64,000 nt of DNA from Pseudomonas sp. W4I3 (GTDB lineage Bacteria > Pseudomonadota > Gammaproteobacteria > Pseudomonadales > Pseudomonadaceae), in NCBI RefSeq assembly GCF_030816195.1, contig NZ_JAUSXS010000001.1, forward strand, positions 1,077,501 to 1,141,500. The letters are read 5' to 3'. The notes under the pieces are model-generated. The model was not told where the DNA came from. It searched no databases and saw only the letters and a list, made by a program, of their open reading frames with translations. The translations under genes were made by a program, and so were the position numbers. Below, piece after piece: positions 50,537 to 60,700 of this stretch. Every line of letters starts with the position of its first letter. Within the stretch, counting starts at the first letter, position 1.

Positions 50537-51193
50537 ATGGGAAAGGGATTTTTCAGGCGAAAACTCGACGTCGTTCTCGGCGTTGACATCAACGATCAGG
50601 GGATCAGGCTGGTCGAACTGGGCCGTTCGGCGCAGGGTTTCAGCATTCAGGGGTATGCCACCCAGGGATTGCCGGCGCATACGGTGGTCGATGGCACGTT
50701 GCTTGACCTGGAAGGGGTGGGGCGCACGCTGCGCCAGGCGTTATCCGGGCTGCACAGTGGAGCCAGGAGTGCGGCCGTGGCGGTGTCGGGCCCTTCAGTG
50801 ATTACTCGGGTGGTGGACATGGACGCGAACCTCAGCGATGAAGAAATGGCTTGGCAGATACAGATGGAGGCCGACCAGTACATTCCTTACCCTTTGGACG
50901 AAGTTGCCCTGGATTTTCAGGTGCGCGGACCGTCACCTCATGGAGCCGGGCGGGTCGAGGTATTGCTGGCGGCATGCTTGCTTGAGCAGGTCGAGGCCCG
51001 CGAGGCGGTATTGGCCCTGGCCGGGCTGGTGGCACGGGTGGTGGATGTCGAAGCGTTTGCATTAGAGCGCGCTTGCCGTCAGGATTTTGCCAGCTTCACG
51101 CCGGGTCATCGAGTCGATGGCGCACAATGGGCCGCCGATGCCCAAGGGATGGGAGTGGCTTGCGGGTTGGCCCTGAGGAGTTTCGCTGGATGA
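50537..51193 (+). CDS. pilM: PilM-like protein with large internal deletion
   Basis: A 218-residue protein, against about 354 for PilM. Residues 1-178 match the N-terminal half (VVLGVDI, MEADQYIPYPLDEVALDF, VDVEAFALER), and the last 15 (GMGVACGLALRSFAG) match the PilM C-terminus. About 130 residues between them, including the second phosphate-binding loop and the central ATPase lobes, are missing in frame. The retained part covers the subdomains that grip the PilN N-terminal peptide in known structures. ATG 50537 follows TAGGGAG. It overlaps pilN by four bases. The 218 bases to divergent ponA hold its promoter region. Confidence 0.82.
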   Translation: MGKGFFRRKLDVVLGVDINDQGIRLVELGRSAQGFSIQGYATQGLPAHTVVDGTLLDLEGVGRTLRQALSGLHSGARSAAVAVSGPSVITRVVDMDANLSDEEMAWQIQMEADQYIPYPLDEVALDFQVRGPSPHGAGRVEVLLAACLLEQVEAREAVLALAGLVARVVDVEAFALERACRQDFASFTPGHRVDGAQWAADAQGMGVACGLALRSFAG

Positions 51194-51741
51194 CACGAAT
51201 CAATCTTTTGCCCTGGCGCCGGATGCTGGCGCAGCGGCGCCGCAAATATTTCCTGGCGCTGTTGCTGGCGTTTGCCTGCCTGGCGCTCGCGGCGGTGTGG
51301 CTGGCGGATCAGGTGATCGACCAGGCGATAGACCGGCAGGTCACCCGCAACGTCCGCCTGGGCGGGGAAGTCGCGGTACAAGACGCGCGAATCAAGACCA
51401 TCGACGATCTGCAGGAGCGAAGCCAGCAATTGGCCCAACGCATGAAGGTTGTGCAGGACCTGCACGACGCCCGCTCTTCCGGCGCCCGGCTCTTCGACCA
51501 ATTGGCTCGCGCGATGCCCGACGGGGTCCACCTGCACGAAGTGGTCGCGAGTGGGGATACCCTCAGCATTCGCGGCAGTGCAGACAGCAACCAGGATATC
51601 GCCCAGTTGATGCGCCGGTTGGAGGCCTCGCAAGGCGGCCACTCCGCACGGCTCGAGCGTGTCCGGGCCGAGGGTGAGCGCGGCGATCATGAGTTTCAGC
51701 TGATGGTGCGTCAGGGGGAAACTATCGAGGCTCACCCATGA
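51190..51741 (+). CDS. pilN: PilN-like inner-membrane protein
   Basis: A 183-residue bitopic protein. The cytoplasmic N-terminus MTRINLLPWR is the exact kind of motif that binds PilM. A membrane helix covers about residues 20-42. A coiled coil (residues 45-90) and a ferredoxin-like domain follow (HLHEVVASGDTLSIRGSADSN). It pairs with PilO. It overlaps pilM and the next gene by four bases each. Confidence 0.88.
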   Translation: MTRINLLPWRRMLAQRRRKYFLALLLAFACLALAAVWLADQVIDQAIDRQVTRNVRLGGEVAVQDARIKTIDDLQERSQQLAQRMKVVQDLHDARSSGARLFDQLARAMPDGVHLHEVVASGDTLSIRGSADSNQDIAQLMRRLEASQGGHSARLERVRAEGERGDHEFQLMVRQGETIEAHP

Positions 51742-52709
51742 GCCTGCCCAGGCTCGACTTTTCCGCACTCTCCCACAACGCTGCAACATGGCCCTGGCCT
51801 GGAAGGGCTCTGCTTAGCTGCGCGCTCGCCGGCCTGGTGCTGTTGGTAGGCGAGGTGTTGTACCTGGGGCCTTCGCGGGAGCGATTGCACGGGTTCGAGG
51901 CGCGGGAACAGGTGCTGCAGCAGCAGTTTGACGAAAAAGCCGGCGTGGCCGCCGAGCTTGAGGCTCACACCGAGCGAGTCAGGTTGATGGAAGAGGCTGT
52001 GGCGGACCTTCAAGGGCAGTTGCACGGCGAGTCCGCAGTGCCGGCCTTGCTTGAAGACATCGCACGGCTGGCGGTTGCCAAAGGCGTTTGGGTCGAGAAC
52101 GTCGAGGTGCTGGAGGAGGCGTCGCTGCTGTTCCATGTCGAGCAGCCCTTGAAGATGGGCGCGACCGGGGCGTATCACGACTTGGCGGCGTTCGTCAGTG
52201 CCCTTGGCGGCTTGCGGCGCATCGTCACGGTGCATGACCTGGCGCTGCGGCCTGAGGGTGCCCTGTTACGTCTTGAACTGCTGGCCAAGACCTATCGAGG
52301 CACGGCCCAGGCAAGCAAAGCGTCCCAGACAGTCGTCCCGACCCCGCGCTTTGTCTATGACTCATCCTCCCTGCGCGACCCGTTCCAAATGCTGGCCTTG
52401 CAACCGGATCACACACCTGGGCGGCCAGTGCTTGCACCGGATCTCACTCGGCCCCGCGGGCCGCTGGAGAGCATTGCCACCGACCAGTTCAACATGGTCG
52501 GTACGCTGTCGGGCGGTGGGCAGACCTTCGCGTTGTTGCGTGCCGGATCGACGGTGCATCGGCTGGCGGTCGGTGATTACCTGGGGCCGGATCATGGCCA
52601 GGTCCTGTCCATTCAGGACGGGCATGTCGAACTGGTCGAGCGCTTTCCCGATGAACAGGGCCTCTGGCTGGAGCGTCCTAGAACACTGGTGCTGAACGTC
52701 AACTCATAA
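51738..52709 (+). CDS. Fused PilO-PilP protein
   Basis: A single 323-residue chain. Residues 1-187 are PilO: membrane helix at about 22-43, coiled coil at 45-98, then a ferredoxin-like domain. After a linker (about 188-204), residues 205-323 are PilP: VYDSSSLRDPF, MVGTLSGGGQTFALLR, VGDYLGPDHGQV and WLERPRTLVL. Normal Pseudomonas PilP is a separate lipoprotein of about 175 residues. Here its signal peptide and lipobox cysteine are absent, and PilO supplies the membrane anchor. No in-frame stop or frame change occurs in the linker. Confidence 0.85.
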   Translation: MSLPRLDFSALSHNAATWPWPGRALLSCALAGLVLLVGEVLYLGPSRERLHGFEAREQVLQQQFDEKAGVAAELEAHTERVRLMEEAVADLQGQLHGESAVPALLEDIARLAVAKGVWVENVEVLEEASLLFHVEQPLKMGATGAYHDLAAFVSALGGLRRIVTVHDLALRPEGALLRLELLAKTYRGTAQASKASQTVVPTPRFVYDSSSLRDPFQMLALQPDHTPGRPVLAPDLTRPRGPLESIATDQFNMVGTLSGGGQTFALLRAGSTVHRLAVGDYLGPDHGQVLSIQDGHVELVERFPDEQGLWLERPRTLVLNVNS

Positions 52710-52721
52710 CGGAATCAAACA

Positions 52722-54104
52722 ATGAAAAGGATTTTCTCGTCCTTCGGTGTGGCGCTATGGATAGCGTTCACGGCGCCGATGGCTGCTGCTGTACCCAATC
52801 GCGTCGACCTGATCCACCTGCCGCCGCCCGTAAGCCCACCTGCGGTGGGTTACACGGGCGACAAGCTGAGCCTTAATTTCCAGAACATCGCGTTGCGCGC
52901 GGCATTGCAGCAGATCGCCGACGTCGCAGGCCTCAACCTGGTGGCCGGTGACGAAGTGCAAGGCGCGATCACCCTACGGCTCAAGGATGTGCCCTGGGAT
53001 CAGGCGCTGGACTTGGTATTACAAGCCAAGGGCCTGGACAAGCGGGTCAAGGCCGGCGTATTGCTGGTTGCTCCCGCTGATGAATTGGCCGCTCGCGAGC
53101 TGCTGACGCTGGAGGCGCGCAAGCAATTGGCTGATCTGGCGCCGTTACGCCGGGAGTTGCTGCAGGTCAATTACGCCAAGGCAGCCGACCTCGCCAAGCT
53201 GTTCCAGTCAGTGACCGGCTTTGAAGGCGCGACCGACGAGCGCGGCTCGGTGGCGGTAGACGATCGCACCAACAACATCATTGCCTATCAGACCAGTGAG
53301 CGGCTGGAAGAACTGCGGCGGATCGTGGCGCAGTTGGACGTGCCGGTGCGCCAAGTGATGATCGAGGCGCGCATCGTCGAGGCCAATGTCGATTACGACA
53401 AAAGCCTGGGGGTGCGCTGGGGCGGGCGGCTTGATCGCGGCAATTGGGGCGCCGGCGGGATCCCCAAGCCCCAGGCGGACGGTACTCAGCCCCCCGAGAA
53501 CTCACCCAGCTCACCCTTTGTCGACCTGGGTTCGCTGACCGGCACCTCTGGCCTGGGGCTCGCCTTTATCACCAACAACCTGCTGCTCGACCTCGAACTG
53601 ACCGCCATGGAAAAATCCGGCAACGGCGAAATCGTCTCACAGCCCAAGGTTGTCACCTCTGACAAGGAAACCGCGCGCATCCTCAAGGGCACCGAGATTC
53701 CCTACCAGGAATCCACGTCCCAGGGCGCGACCTCGGTGTCGTTCAAGGAAGCCTCGCTGTCACTGGAGGTCACGCCGCAGATCACACCCGATGACCATGT
53801 GATCATGGAGGTCAGGGTCACCAAGGACGAGCCCGACTACCTGAACAAGCTCAACGACGTTCCGCCGATCAAGAAAAACGAGGTCAACGCCAAGGTCCTG
53901 GTCAAGGACGGCGAGACCATTGTCATCGGCGGGGTTTTCTCCACTACCCAAAGCAAAGTGCTAGATAAAGTGCCATTTTTGGGCGATGTGCCGTATCTTG
54001 GCCGCCTTTTCCGGCGCGATGTGCGGGCGGAGAAAAAATCCGAGCTGCTGGTGTTCCTGACTCCGCGTATCATGAATAACCAGGCGATTGCTGTGAGTCG
54101 TTGA
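52722..54104 (+). CDS. pilQ: Short PilQ-like secretin without AMIN domains
   Basis: A 460-residue outer-membrane secretin with a signal peptide (to about residue 23). The N0/STN domain is at about 46-117, N1 at about 140-205, and the secretin barrel at about 215-455 with [16 protein letters not shown]. aeruginosa PilQ has about 714 residues and two N-terminal AMIN domains for peptidoglycan binding; these are missing. The size is closer to HofQ/ComE-type secretins. It follows the PilO-PilP fusion by 12 bases and precedes aroK by four. Confidence 0.88.
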   Translation: MKRIFSSFGVALWIAFTAPMAAAVPNRVDLIHLPPPVSPPAVGYTGDKLSLNFQNIALRAALQQIADVAGLNLVAGDEVQGAITLRLKDVPWDQALDLVLQAKGLDKRVKAGVLLVAPADELAARELLTLEARKQLADLAPLRRELLQVNYAKAADLAKLFQSVTGFEGATDERGSVAVDDRTNNIIAYQTSERLEELRRIVAQLDVPVRQVMIEARIVEANVDYDKSLGVRWGGRLDRGNWGAGGIPKPQADGTQPPENSPSSPFVDLGSLTGTSGLGLAFITNNLLLDLELTAMEKSGNGEIVSQPKVVTSDKETARILKGTEIPYQESTSQGATSVSFKEASLSLEVTPQITPDDHVIMEVRVTKDEPDYLNKLNDVPPIKKNEVNAKVLVKDGETIVIGGVFSTTQSKVLDKVPFLGDVPYLGRLFRRDVRAEKKSELLVFLTPRIMNNQAIAVSR

Positions 54105-54108
54105 TTCT

Positions 54109-54627
54109 GTGCGAAATTTGATTCTTGTAGGGCCGATGGGCGCTGGAAAAAGCACCATCGGCCGTTTGCTGGCCAAAGAGCTGCGCCTGCCATTCAAAGA
54201 TTCCGACAAGGAAATTGAATTGCGCACGGGTGCCAATATCCCATGGATCTTCGATAAGGAAGGCGAACTGGGCTTTCGCGACCGCGAGCAGGCGATGATT
54301 GCCGAGCTGTGCGGTTGCGATGGCGTGGTATTGGCCACCGGCGGCGGCGCGGTGATGCGCGATGAAAACCGTCGCGCGCTGCATGCCGGTGGACGGGTCG
54401 TCTATCTGCACGCCTCGGTCGAGCAGCAGGTGGGTCGCACCGCCCGTGATCGCAATCGTCCGTTGCTGCGCACGGCCAATCCGGAAAAAACCCTGCGCGA
54501 CCTGCTTGCGCTGCGCGATCCGCTTTATCGAGAAATCGCCGATCTGGTGGTGGAAACCGATGAACGGCCGCCTCGAATGGTGGTGCTCGATATTCTTGAG
54601 CGCCTGCAACGGTTACCACCCCGTTAA
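54109..54627 (+). CDS. aroK: Shikimate kinase AroK
   Basis: A 172-residue kinase of the shikimate pathway. The P-loop GPMGAGKST is at residues 8-16, followed by the shikimate site region [15 protein letters not shown] and ATGGGAV. Start GTG 54109. The pilQ-aroK-aroB order is conserved widely in gammaproteobacteria. The 125 bases to aroB hold no clear element. Confidence 0.96.
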   Translation: MRNLILVGPMGAGKSTIGRLLAKELRLPFKDSDKEIELRTGANIPWIFDKEGELGFRDREQAMIAELCGCDGVVLATGGGAVMRDENRRALHAGGRVVYLHASVEQQVGRTARDRNRPLLRTANPEKTLRDLLALRDPLYREIADLVVETDERPPRMVVLDILERLQRLPPR

Positions 54628-54752
54628 AGCCTGGCCGCAAATGCGCTATTCTCGGCGGCGCGCCATGACCTTGCGGGGTATGGCGTAGAGCCATTAGGCA
54701 GCGTCTGACCCAGGCGTTACCGGTCGTCAAAATATCTTCAACGCGGGGACAC

Positions 54753-55853
54753 ATGCAGACACTTAAGGTCGATCTAGGCGAGCGCAGCTACCCGATCCAT
54801 ATTGGCGAAGGTCTGTTGGACCAGCCTGAGCTGCTCGCACCGCATATTGCCGGTCGGCAAGTGGCGATCATCTCCAATGAAACGGTGGCGCCGCTGTATC
54901 TGGAGCGCCTGAGCCGCAGCCTGGCAGCGTACTCGGTGATCTCGGTGATCCTGCCCGACGGCGAAGCCCACAAGAACTGGGAAACCCTGCAACTGATTTT
55001 CGATGGCCTGCTGACCGCACGGCATGACCGCCGCACCACGGTGGTCGCCCTGGGCGGCGGTGTGATCGGCGACATGGCCGGCTTCGCGGCTGCCTGCTAC
55101 CAGCGTGGCGTGGACTTTATCCAGGTGCCGACCACGTTGCTGTCCCAGGTCGATTCGTCGGTGGGCGGCAAGACCGGCATCAATCACCCGCTGGGCAAGA
55201 ACATGGTTGGCGCGTTCTATCAGCCGCAGGCCGTGCTGATCGACACCGCGACCCTTAACACCTTGCCGCCCCGCGAGCTGTCGGCGGGCCTGGCCGAAGT
55301 CATCAAGTACGGGCTGATCTGCGATGAGCCCTTCCTGACCTGGCTCGAGGAACACATGGACGCCTTGCGCGCCCTTGACCAGGTGGCACTCACCGAGGCG
55401 ATTTCCCGCTCATGTGCGGCCAAGGCGCTGGTGGTGAATGCCGACGAACGGGAGTCCGGTGTACGGGCTACCCTGAACCTGGGCCACACCTTCGGCCATG
55501 CGATCGAAACGCACATGGGCTATGGTGTGTGGCTGCATGGGGAAGCCGTAGCGGCTGGCACCGTGATGGCGCTGGAGATGTCGCAGCGCCTGGGCTGGAT
55601 CAGTGCCCAGGAGCGTGATCGCGGTATCCGTCTGTTCCAGCGCGCCGGTTTGCCGGTGATCCCGCCGTCTGAAATGACCGAGGCGGATTTCCTGGAACAC
55701 ATGGCAATAGACAAGAAAGTGATCGACGGTCGACTGCGCCTGGTGCTGTTGCGCCACATGGGCGAAGCAGTGGTGACCGACGATTATCCGAAAGAGATTC
55801 TACAGGCCACGCTGGGAGCGGATTACCGCGCCCTGGCCCAGCTCAAAGGTTAA
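54753..55853 (+). CDS. aroB: 3-dehydroquinate synthase AroB
   Basis: A 366-residue NAD- and metal-dependent enzyme, the second shikimate step. ALGGGVIGD marks NAD binding. The metal ligands are expected in [19 protein letters not shown] and HGEAVAAG. Length and ends are standard. Nine bases separate it from the following AAA/SPOR gene. Confidence 0.97.
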   Translation: MQTLKVDLGERSYPIHIGEGLLDQPELLAPHIAGRQVAIISNETVAPLYLERLSRSLAAYSVISVILPDGEAHKNWETLQLIFDGLLTARHDRRTTVVALGGGVIGDMAGFAAACYQRGVDFIQVPTTLLSQVDSSVGGKTGINHPLGKNMVGAFYQPQAVLIDTATLNTLPPRELSAGLAEVIKYGLICDEPFLTWLEEHMDALRALDQVALTEAISRSCAAKALVVNADERESGVRATLNLGHTFGHAIETHMGYGVWLHGEAVAAGTVMALEMSQRLGWISAQERDRGIRLFQRAGLPVIPPSEMTEADFLEHMAIDKKVIDGRLRLVLLRHMGEAVVTDDYPKEILQATLGADYRALAQLKG

Positions 55854-55862
55854 TAAGACCCG

Positions 55863-57428
55863 ATGACTAGTTTGCATGCCGACGAGGCGTTCCTCGGCCA
55901 TTACCACCTGAGCCACGACCCTTTCGCGCCTCGGGTGCCAGGTTTCAAATTCTTCCCTGCCCAGCGCAAGCCGGTGTTGGGGCAATTGCACCACCTCGCG
56001 CGCTACAGCCAGTTGCTGCTGGTGGTCACGGGGCCGTTGGGCAGCGGCAAGACCTTGCTGCGCCAGGCGCTGGTCGCCAGCACCAACAAGCAATCGGTGC
56101 AGAGCGTGGTGGTCTCGGCCCGTGGTGCCGGTGATGCGGCCGGCGTATTGCGCCAGGTGGCGCAGGCGCTGGACGTCGCCAACGCTGAGCCTAACGCGAT
56201 CCTCAAGCAGGTGGTGCAACTGGGCCTGACCGGCCAGGAAGTCTATCTGCTGGTGGATGATGCCGAGCAGCTCGACGAGTCCGCCCTGGAAGCACTGTTG
56301 GCGCTGGCCGCGGGTACGCCGGAAGGTCGTCCCCATGTGTTCCTGTTTGGCGAGTCGTCGTTGATCGCCGATCTGGAGCAGATCAGCGGTGAGCAAGAGC
56401 TGTTCCACGTCATCGAATTGCAGCCGTACGAAGAAGAAGAGACCCGCGAATACCTGGCGCAGCGCCTCGAAGGTGCCGGGGCCGGTATCGAACTTTTCTC
56501 CGCTGCGCAGATCTCTGATATTCACGAAAGCTCCGATGGCTGGCCTGGCAACATCAATCAGGTTGCCCGCGATGCAATGATCGAAGCCATGATTGCCAGC
56601 CGCTCCGCGGTCAAGCGTCCAAAGATGGGGTTCACTATGCCTAAGAAGCACGTATTGGCTATTTCCGCCGTTGTCGTGGTCGCTGTTGCCGCCGCCTGGT
56701 TGATCCCAGGTCGCAGCAAGGCACCGACAACCGCCGGCGCGCCAACCGAACAGGCGCAGTTGCCACTGGGCAAACCCACGCCAAATGTCGAATTCGCCAA
56801 CTCCGGCCAACCGACCAACCTGCCGATGGTCGGCCAACCTGTGATGCGCGGCCCGCTGGCTGAAGAAGCCGGTGGCATCTCCGAAGGCGACGACGGCGTG
56901 CCGGTGGAAGGCTCCAGCGCCACGCCACCGACCGTCACCACCACCGCGCCGCCTGCGGGCGTGCCTGCCGGTACGCCAGCGACGCCGGTTGCCCCCGTTG
57001 CGCCAGTCGCCAAGCCGACCCCCGCGCCAACGGTCGCCACGGCCAAGCCAGCACCGGTCGCCAAGCCCGCTCCAGCGCCAACACCGGCGGCCAAGCCTGC
57101 TGAAAAACCTGCGGCCACCGTTGCCAAGGCCGGTGCTGCTGGCAGCAGCTGGTACAGCAGCCAGCCTACCGGTAACTTCGTGGTGCAGATCCTCGGCACC
57201 AGCTCCGAGGCCAATGCCCAGGCGTTCGTCAAGGAGCAGGGCGGCCAGTACCGTTATTTCAAGAAAGTACTCAATGGCAAGCCGCTGTATGTGATCACTT
57301 ACGGCAGCTTCCCAAGCCGCGCCGCAGCCGATTCCGCCATCAAGGCCTTGCCAGCGAAGGTTCAGGCTGGTAAACCTTGGCCTCGCACTGTTGCCAGCGT
57401 TCAACAAGAACTGGCAACAACTCGCTGA
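55863..57428 (+). CDS. AAA ATPase with membrane helix and SPOR domain (DamX-like)
   Basis: A 521-residue protein. Residues 1 to about 250 are an AAA/ExeA-type ATPase with Walker A GPLGSGKT (57-64) and Walker B VYLLVDDAEQ. A membrane helix is at about 260-280, then a long Pro/Ala-rich linker, and a SPOR domain at about 435-515 (FVVQILGTSSEANAQAF). Enterobacterial DamX shares the membrane-SPOR part and the aroB neighbour. A division-site role is likely but inferred. Confidence 0.88.
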   Translation: MTSLHADEAFLGHYHLSHDPFAPRVPGFKFFPAQRKPVLGQLHHLARYSQLLLVVTGPLGSGKTLLRQALVASTNKQSVQSVVVSARGAGDAAGVLRQVAQALDVANAEPNAILKQVVQLGLTGQEVYLLVDDAEQLDESALEALLALAAGTPEGRPHVFLFGESSLIADLEQISGEQELFHVIELQPYEEEETREYLAQRLEGAGAGIELFSAAQISDIHESSDGWPGNINQVARDAMIEAMIASRSAVKRPKMGFTMPKKHVLAISAVVVVAVAAAWLIPGRSKAPTTAGAPTEQAQLPLGKPTPNVEFANSGQPTNLPMVGQPVMRGPLAEEAGGISEGDDGVPVEGSSATPPTVTTTAPPAGVPAGTPATPVAPVAPVAKPTPAPTVATAKPAPVAKPAPAPTPAAKPAEKPAATVAKAGAAGSSWYSSQPTGNFVVQILGTSSEANAQAFVKEQGGQYRYFKKVLNGKPLYVITYGSFPSRAAADSAIKALPAKVQAGKPWPRTVASVQQELATTR

Positions 57429-57778
57429 AGATCCGGCGGCCTTACCCAGGCCGCCCTCCCGGCACCTCAAAAAAACTACAACAGCGTGCAGCCCTGAAGG
57501 CCGCGCGCTTTGTGGTGTCTGCGTCATAGTAGCTTTTGAGTCGTAGCGGTCAGAATTAAAAAAGTTTTGACTAGCACAGCATATCGCTTTAAACCTTTCA
57601 TAAATGCGACATAGATTTGCGACATTTCGTCGCTAAATTTGTGAGCGTCTGTGTCGGTGTGTACAATGACCTCCCTTTTGCCCCCGCTAAGCCGGCGTAC
57701 GTTCGGCGTGGAAGGTAACCGGTTGAATTGAAAAGAAATTTGCCTCGGTATAAGAGGCAGCCTGGTGAGAAAGTGTCT
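57429..57778 (+). other. Upstream region of glutamate synthase
   Basis: 350 bases without a gene. An A/T-rich part (57550-57660) carries possible promoters: TTGACT at 57567 with TTTAAA at 57588, and TTTGTG at 57638 with TACAAT at 57662. Neither has ideal spacing, so neither is certain. A GC-rich inverted stretch (GCCGGCGTACGTTCGGCGT) lies near 57690. Confidence 0.4.
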
Positions 57779-60700
57779 ATGAAAGCAGGTCTGTACCAAC
57801 CCGATGAATTCAAGGATAACTGCGGTTTCGGCCTGATAGCCCACATGCAGGGCGAGCCCAGTCATACCCTTTTGCAAACGGCCATCGAGGCCCTGACCTG
57901 CATGACCCACCGCGGTGGGATCAACGCCGACGGCAAGACCGGTGACGGCTGCGGCTTGCTGATTCAAAAGCCCGACCAGTTCCTGCGCGCTGTCGCCAAA
58001 GAGCATTTCGCCGTCGAACTGCCCAAGCAGTACGCCGTGGGCATGGTGTTTTTCAACCAGGACCCGGTCAAAGCCCAAGCCGCTCGCGAGAACATGAACC
58101 GCGAGATCGTTGCCGCCGGCCTGCAACTCGTCGGCTGGCGCAAAGTGCCAATCGACACCAGCGTCCTCGGCCGCCTGGCCCTGGAGCGTCTGCCGCAGAT
58201 CGAACAAGTGTTCATCGCAGGCGACGGCCTGAGCGACCAGGACATGGCGATCAAGCTGTTCACATCGCGTCGTCGCTCGTCGGTGCTCAACGCCGCCGAC
58301 ACCGACCACTACATCTGCAGCTTTTCCCACAAGACCATCATTTATAAAGGCCTGATGATGCCGGCGGACCTCACCGCCTTTTATCCGGACCTGAGCGATG
58401 AGCGCCTGCAAACCGCAATCTGCGTGTTCCACCAGCGCTTCTCCACCAATACCCTGCCGAAATGGCCGCTGGCCCAGCCATTCCGCTTCCTCGCCCACAA
58501 CGGCGAGATCAACACCATCACCGGCAACCGCAACTGGGCCGTGGCCCGTCGCACCAAGTTCGCCAACGATCTGATGGACCTGGAAGAGCTCGGCCCGCTG
58601 GTCAACCGCGTGGGTTCGGACTCCTCCAGCATGGACAACATGCTCGAGCTGATGGTCACCGGCGGCATCGACCTGTTCCGTGGTGTGCGCATGATCATTC
58701 CGCCAGCGTGGCAGAACGTCGAGACCATGGACCCGGATCTGCGGGCGTTCTACGAATACAACTCGATGCACATGGAACCGTGGGACGGCCCGGCCGGCGT
58801 GGTCATGACCGACGGCCGCTACGCGGTGTGCCTGCTCGACCGTAACGGTCTGCGCCCGGCGCGTTGGGTCACCACCACCAACGGTTTCATCACCCTTGCG
58901 TCGGAAATCGGCGTGTGGAACTACAAGCCCGAAGACGTCATCGCCAAAGGCCGCGTAGGCCCTGGGCAGATCCTGGCCGTGGACACCGAAACCGGGCAGA
59001 TCCTCGACACCGACGCCATCGACAACCGTTTGAAGTCCCGTCATCCGTACAAGCAATGGCTGCGCAAGAACGCCCTGCGCATCCAGGCGACCATGGAAGA
59101 CAACGACCACGGCTCGGCTTTCTACGACGTCGATCAGCTCAAGCAGTACATGAAGATGTACCAGGTCACGTTCGAAGAGCGCGACCAAGTGCTGCGCCCG
59201 CTCGGCGAGCAAGGCTATGAGGCGGTCGGCTCCATGGGCGACGACACGCCCATGGCTGTGCTGTCCCAGCGCGTGCGCACGCCATACGACTACTTCCGCC
59301 AGCAATTCGCCCAGGTGACCAACCCACCGATCGATCCGCTGCGCGAAGCCATCGTGATGTCGCTGGAAGTGTGCCTCGGTGCCGAGCGCAACATCTTCCA
59401 GGAATCGCCGGAGCACGCTTCCCGCGTGATCCTCAGCTCGCCGGTCGTTTCGCCGGCCAAGTGGCGTTCCTTGATGACCCTGGAGCGTCCAGGTTTCGAC
59501 CGCCAGATCATCGACCTGAATTACGACGAAAGCCTTGGCCTTGAAGCCGCTGTGCGCAACGTCGCCGACCAGGCCGAAGAAGCCGTGCGCGCCGGTCGTA
59601 CCCAGATCGTGCTGACCGACCGGCATATTGCCCCCGGCAAGCTGCCGATCCACGCTTCGCTGGCCACCGGCGCGGTGCACCACCGCTTGACCGAAAAAGG
59701 CCTGCGCTGCGACTCCAACATCCTTGTGGAAACCGCCACGGCCCGCGACCCGCATCACTTCGCCGTATTGATCGGTTTCGGCGCCTCGGCGGTCTATCCG
59801 TTCCTCGCGTACGAAGTGCTCGGCGACCTGATCCGTACTGGTGAAGTACTGGGCGACCTTTACGAAGTGTTCAAGAACTACCGTAAGGGCATCACCAAGG
59901 GCCTGCTCAAGATCCTGTCGAAGATGGGCATCTCCACGGTCACCTCGTACCGTGGCGCGCAACTGTTCGAAGCCATCGGCCTGTCCGAAGAAGTCTGTGA
60001 GCTGAGCTTCCGTGGCGTGCCAAGCCGTATCAAGGGTGCACGTTTCGTCGACATCGAAGCCGAACAGAAAGCCCTCGCGGCCGAAGCCTGGAGCGCGCGC
60101 AAGCCGATCCAGCAAGGCGGCCTGCTCAAGTTTGTGCACGGTGGTGAATATCACGCCTACAACCCGGACGTGGTCAGTACCCTGCAAGCCGCTGTGCAGC
60201 AGGGCGACTACGCCAAATTCAAGCAATACACGAGCCTGGTGGACAACCGCCCGGTGTCGATGATCCGCGACCTGTTCAAGGTCAAGACCCTGGACACGGC
60301 GCTGGACATCAGTGAAATCGAGCCACTGGAATCGATCCTCAAGCGCTTTGACTCCGCCGGTATTTCCCTGGGCGCCTTGTCGCCCGAGGCCCACGAAGCC
60401 CTGGCCGAAGCCATGAACCGCCTGGGCGCGCGTTCCAACTCCGGCGAAGGCGGCGAAGACCCGGCGCGCTACGGCACGCTCAAGAGCTCGAAAATCAAGC
60501 AGGTTGCTACCGGCCGTTTCGGCGTAACCCCGGAATACCTGGTCAACGCCGAAGTGCTGCAGATCAAGGTCGCCCAGGGCGCCAAGCCCGGTGAAGGCGG
60601 CCAGCTGCCCGGCGGCAAGGTCAACGGTCTGATCGCCAAGCTGCGTTATGCAGTACCGGGCGTGACGCTGATCTCGCCACCGCCGCACCACGACATCTAC

